15,222 bases of DNA, from contig JABDQT010000121.1 of assembly GCA_013042165.1 (NCBI GenBank), forward strand, positions 1 to 15,222, written 5' to 3'. The first letter of the stretch is position 1; each line of letters opens with the position of its first letter. This DNA is from Kiritimatiellales bacterium (GTDB lineage Bacteria > Verrucomicrobiota > Kiritimatiellia > Kiritimatiellales > Pontiellaceae). The notes below the pieces were generated by a model that was given only the letters and a program-made list of their open reading frames with translations, searched no databases and was not told the DNA's origin. The position numbers were made by a program, and so were the translations under genes. Positions 13,212-15,222 of the stretch are shown one piece after another.

Positions 13212-14738
13212 ATGCGCGGAACGAACCCGACAAAGCAGACAAAGGGCCCGAAGATCCAAATCATGAGCGCCATCGTTCCGCTGGCGTTTATTGATCTTTC
13301 AGAAAAGGCGGGCGATCTGAGCCATCTGGTCTCCGAGCCCGGTATGATCTCTTTTCTGGCGATCATTGCATTCCTGCTCATCGGATTGCTTATTTATCTT
13401 CACGGTATGCGGGTGCGCCTGGATCGCACAACCACCGTCCTGCGACAGACCCAAAAGCAGATGCGGCTGACAGGCGACCACCTTCCAGGCGCAGTCATGT
13501 TCCAGCTCATGCGCCGGCCCGATCAGACCTTTCAGATCACCTATCTGGGTAAGAGTTATGAGCGCATATTCGGCATCAAACGCAACAAGCATTTCAAGGA
13601 TGCCCGCACGGCCCTGGATCATATTTATGAAGAGGATATCTCGTTGCTCGAGCGGGCTCTGCGGCGGGGCACGGAAAAGGCCGAACCGGCAGACCTGAAC
13701 ATCCGGACGCTCGACGCCGCGGGCAAACTCAGATGGGTGCACATCTGTGCCGTCCCCCACTTCGAAGAAAACACCCTCTACTGGAATGGCTTCCTGCAGG
13801 ATATTACCGCGAGCAAATCCCTCGAGGACGAACTCAGGGAAGAGAACGTCAACTTCAAGAACCTGTTTGCAACCATTGATGATTTTCTGATCGTAAGCGA
13901 TCTGGACGGACGGATGCACCACGCCAACCCCTCCTTCGAGGCCCGACTTGAATATCCCCTGCAGCAGTTGCTGAATATGAGCATCTTTGAACTCTTTCCC
14001 GAAGAGCGGCGTGACGGTATCTACAAGGTCATCGCGCAGATGCAAAAAGAGGAATCAACCAAGGCCGAGCTTGCAATGCAAACCCGGAGCGGGGAAGCGC
14101 TTGTGGCGGAGATGCATTTCTTCCAGGGCTTCTGGCACAAAAAACCCGCAATCTTTGGAGTGGCCCGGGATGTCACCCAGCGCAAGCAGACCGAAAGCGC
14201 ATTGAGGGAATCGCAGGAGGTCCTTCAGCTTATTATGGATACGATTCCCATGTCGGTGTTCTGGAAGGATATCCACTCGGTCTATCTGGGATGCAACAAG
14301 ACCTTTATCGAAGAATGCGGACTCAACAGCCTGGACGAGGTCATCGGTAAAACACCGCATGACCTGTTCGATCCCGCACAGGCGGCCGAGATCATTCACA
14401 ACGACCAGCGCGTGATCAACAGCAATCAGCCGAATCTGAGCCGGTCCCAAGCGCACACCAGGGATGACGGCAACACCGAGTGGCGCGAAATCAGCCAACT
14501 GCCTTTGCATGACGACGACGGTCGTGTGGCCGGCGTGCTCGGTATCTGGCGCGACGTCACCGAACAGAACCAGGCCGAGGAACGGCTACGGCGAACACTC
14601 GACGATATGGAGCGCTTCAATGAACTCATGCGCGGACGCGAACGCCGTACGTTGGAACTGAAGGGCGAGATCAACGACCTCCTCCAGCAAATCGGCAAAC
14701 GGCATAAATATCGTACAACCCTGGAAGATCGTTCATGA
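13212..14738 (+). CDS. Membrane-anchored triple PAS-domain sensor without kinase domain
   Basis: A 508-aa protein. A short N-terminal segment is followed by one transmembrane helix (about residues 46-64, SFLAIIAFLLIGLLIYL). Then come three PAS domains at about 87-205, 212-328 and 334-455; they end in FLQDITASKSLEDE, GVARDVTQRKQTE and GIWRDVTEQNQAE, the typical PAC endings. A coiled coil follows (456-500, containing MERFNELMRGRERRTLELKG), of the sort that usually leads into a histidine-kinase dimerisation helix. Here the protein stops about 25 residues later without HisKA or HATPase. AGGGGA at 13202-13207 supports the ATG at 13212. Its stop overlaps the next ATG by 4 bp, so the downstream sensor is probably its partner. 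Confidence 0.85.
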   Translation: MRGTNPTKQTKGPKIQIMSAIVPLAFIDLSEKAGDLSHLVSEPGMISFLAIIAFLLIGLLIYLHGMRVRLDRTTTVLRQTQKQMRLTGDHLPGAVMFQLMRRPDQTFQITYLGKSYERIFGIKRNKHFKDARTALDHIYEEDISLLERALRRGTEKAEPADLNIRTLDAAGKLRWVHICAVPHFEENTLYWNGFLQDITASKSLEDELREENVNFKNLFATIDDFLIVSDLDGRMHHANPSFEARLEYPLQQLLNMSIFELFPEERRDGIYKVIAQMQKEESTKAELAMQTRSGEALVAEMHFFQGFWHKKPAIFGVARDVTQRKQTESALRESQEVLQLIMDTIPMSVFWKDIHSVYLGCNKTFIEECGLNSLDEVIGKTPHDLFDPAQAAEIIHNDQRVINSNQPNLSRSQAHTRDDGNTEWREISQLPLHDDDGRVAGVLGIWRDVTEQNQAEERLRRTLDDMERFNELMRGRERRTLELKGEINDLLQQIGKRHKYRTTLEDRS

Positions 14739-15222
14739 CCAGACAGGAGGTAAAGCGCCGCTATGGGCGGTTTGGTTTAGCGGCAGCCGTCTATATTATC
14801 GGTGTTGTGATCGCTTGTACGTGGTCATACCTTGAGCATCGGCAGGATGTGATGCACGAAATCGATTCCGCGCTCGTTCATGCGGCTTTTGCCGTGCGCG
14901 AAATCGTCGAAGACGGCACTGCTGAAACCCTGAACCTGCTCGACGGAGCCGATGCACCCGATTACCTGGTACGCCAGGCGCAGCTGGGCCGTCTGGCACA
15001 GCAATCCGGTCTCGAGCTGCTGGGTGCGGCGTTCCACCAACATAACGAAACCTATGCGTTGATCGCCGCATCCGGAAATCCCGAAATCATTCCTGCTGGC
15101 GACATCAGATATGGCGACCCGCTCCCTTTGCTCGTCAAACGCAATGTGCTGGACCTGGCCCGCTCGAGCGATCAGGGCACCGCTTTGCTGAACATCCATC
15201 ACCTCGATTACGGCCTCTTTCG
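14735..15222 (+). CDS. Membrane sensor protein, N-terminal part (runs off the window)
   Basis: The first 162 codons of an open frame starting at the ATG at 14735 (overlap ATGA with the PAS gene). It begins MTRQEVKRRYGRFG, then a transmembrane segment (about residues 15-30, AAAVYIIGVVIACTWS). The following part, to at least residue 162, has no second membrane span and reads as an extracytoplasmic sensing domain. The start EHRQDVMHEIDSALVHAAFA gives the helical stalk typical of membrane histidine kinases and diguanylate cyclases; the output domain lies beyond 15222. It has a good Shine-Dalgarno only inside its own start, so it depends on coupling with the gene before. Histidine kinase is the more likely output, given the kinase-less PAS partner. 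Confidence 0.75.
   Translation, partial: MTRQEVKRRYGRFGLAAAVYIIGVVIACTWSYLEHRQDVMHEIDSALVHAAFAVREIVEDGTAETLNLLDGADAPDYLVRQAQLGRLAQQSGLELLGAAFHQHNETYALIAASGNPEIIPAGDIRYGDPLPLLVKRNVLDLARSSDQGTALLNIHHLDYGLF

Overview
The window reads as ordinary chromosomal DNA of a Gram-negative, fairly GC-rich bacterium. Outer-membrane features support Gram-negative: an ExbB/ExbD motor pair and an outer-membrane porin. The ketol-acid reductoisomerase is the long class I variant that I associate with Bacteroidetes and the PVC group. Together with the O2-sensitive iron genes and the rubredoxin-type oxidoreductase, this suggests an anaerobic or microaerophilic PVC bacterium, perhaps Kiritimatiellota. That placement is inference; no 16S or marker gene is present.

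Layout. Positions 1-1085 (minus) hold exbB and the 5' part of exbD. Then ilvC (1330-2430, plus), followed by a 68-bp imperfect palindrome and a terminator that works in both directions. Two identical tRNA-Glu(TTC) genes face ilvC (2589-2763, minus). A TPP riboswitch with an intrinsic terminator (2893-3030) leads into thiS-thiG-thiH (3154-5414, plus). Facing it is a five-gene iron operon on the minus strand, read from 9487 down to 5456: a 64-aa unknown, an LbtU-like porin, feoA, feoB and feoC. Its promoter carries a palindrome resembling DtxR/MntR-type sites. A tRNA-Thr(TGT) follows (9716-9790, minus), trailed by a possible 52-aa membrane peptide. Then come a rubredoxin-FAD/NAD oxidoreductase (9959-11323, plus), a polysaccharide pyruvyl transferase (11312-12526, minus), maf (12589-13158, plus), a membrane-bound triple-PAS protein without a kinase domain (13212-14738, plus), and a 4-bp-overlapping sensor gene cut by the window end (14735-15222).

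How the parts fit. Thiazole synthesis is under TPP control. Ferrous iron uptake is packaged with an outer-membrane porin, under what looks like metal-dependent repression. The ExbBD-type pair could energise the outer membrane but lies in a separate unit. The PAS protein and the sensor behind it look translationally coupled and probably form a split signalling pair.

The most unusual structure is intergenic. At three junctions (262-289, 3361-3464, 5411-5473) there are degenerate arrays with an exact 7-bp period. At two of them left and right arrays lie in opposite orientation, and between thiH and feoC they form a 21-bp hairpin that contains both genes' stop codons.
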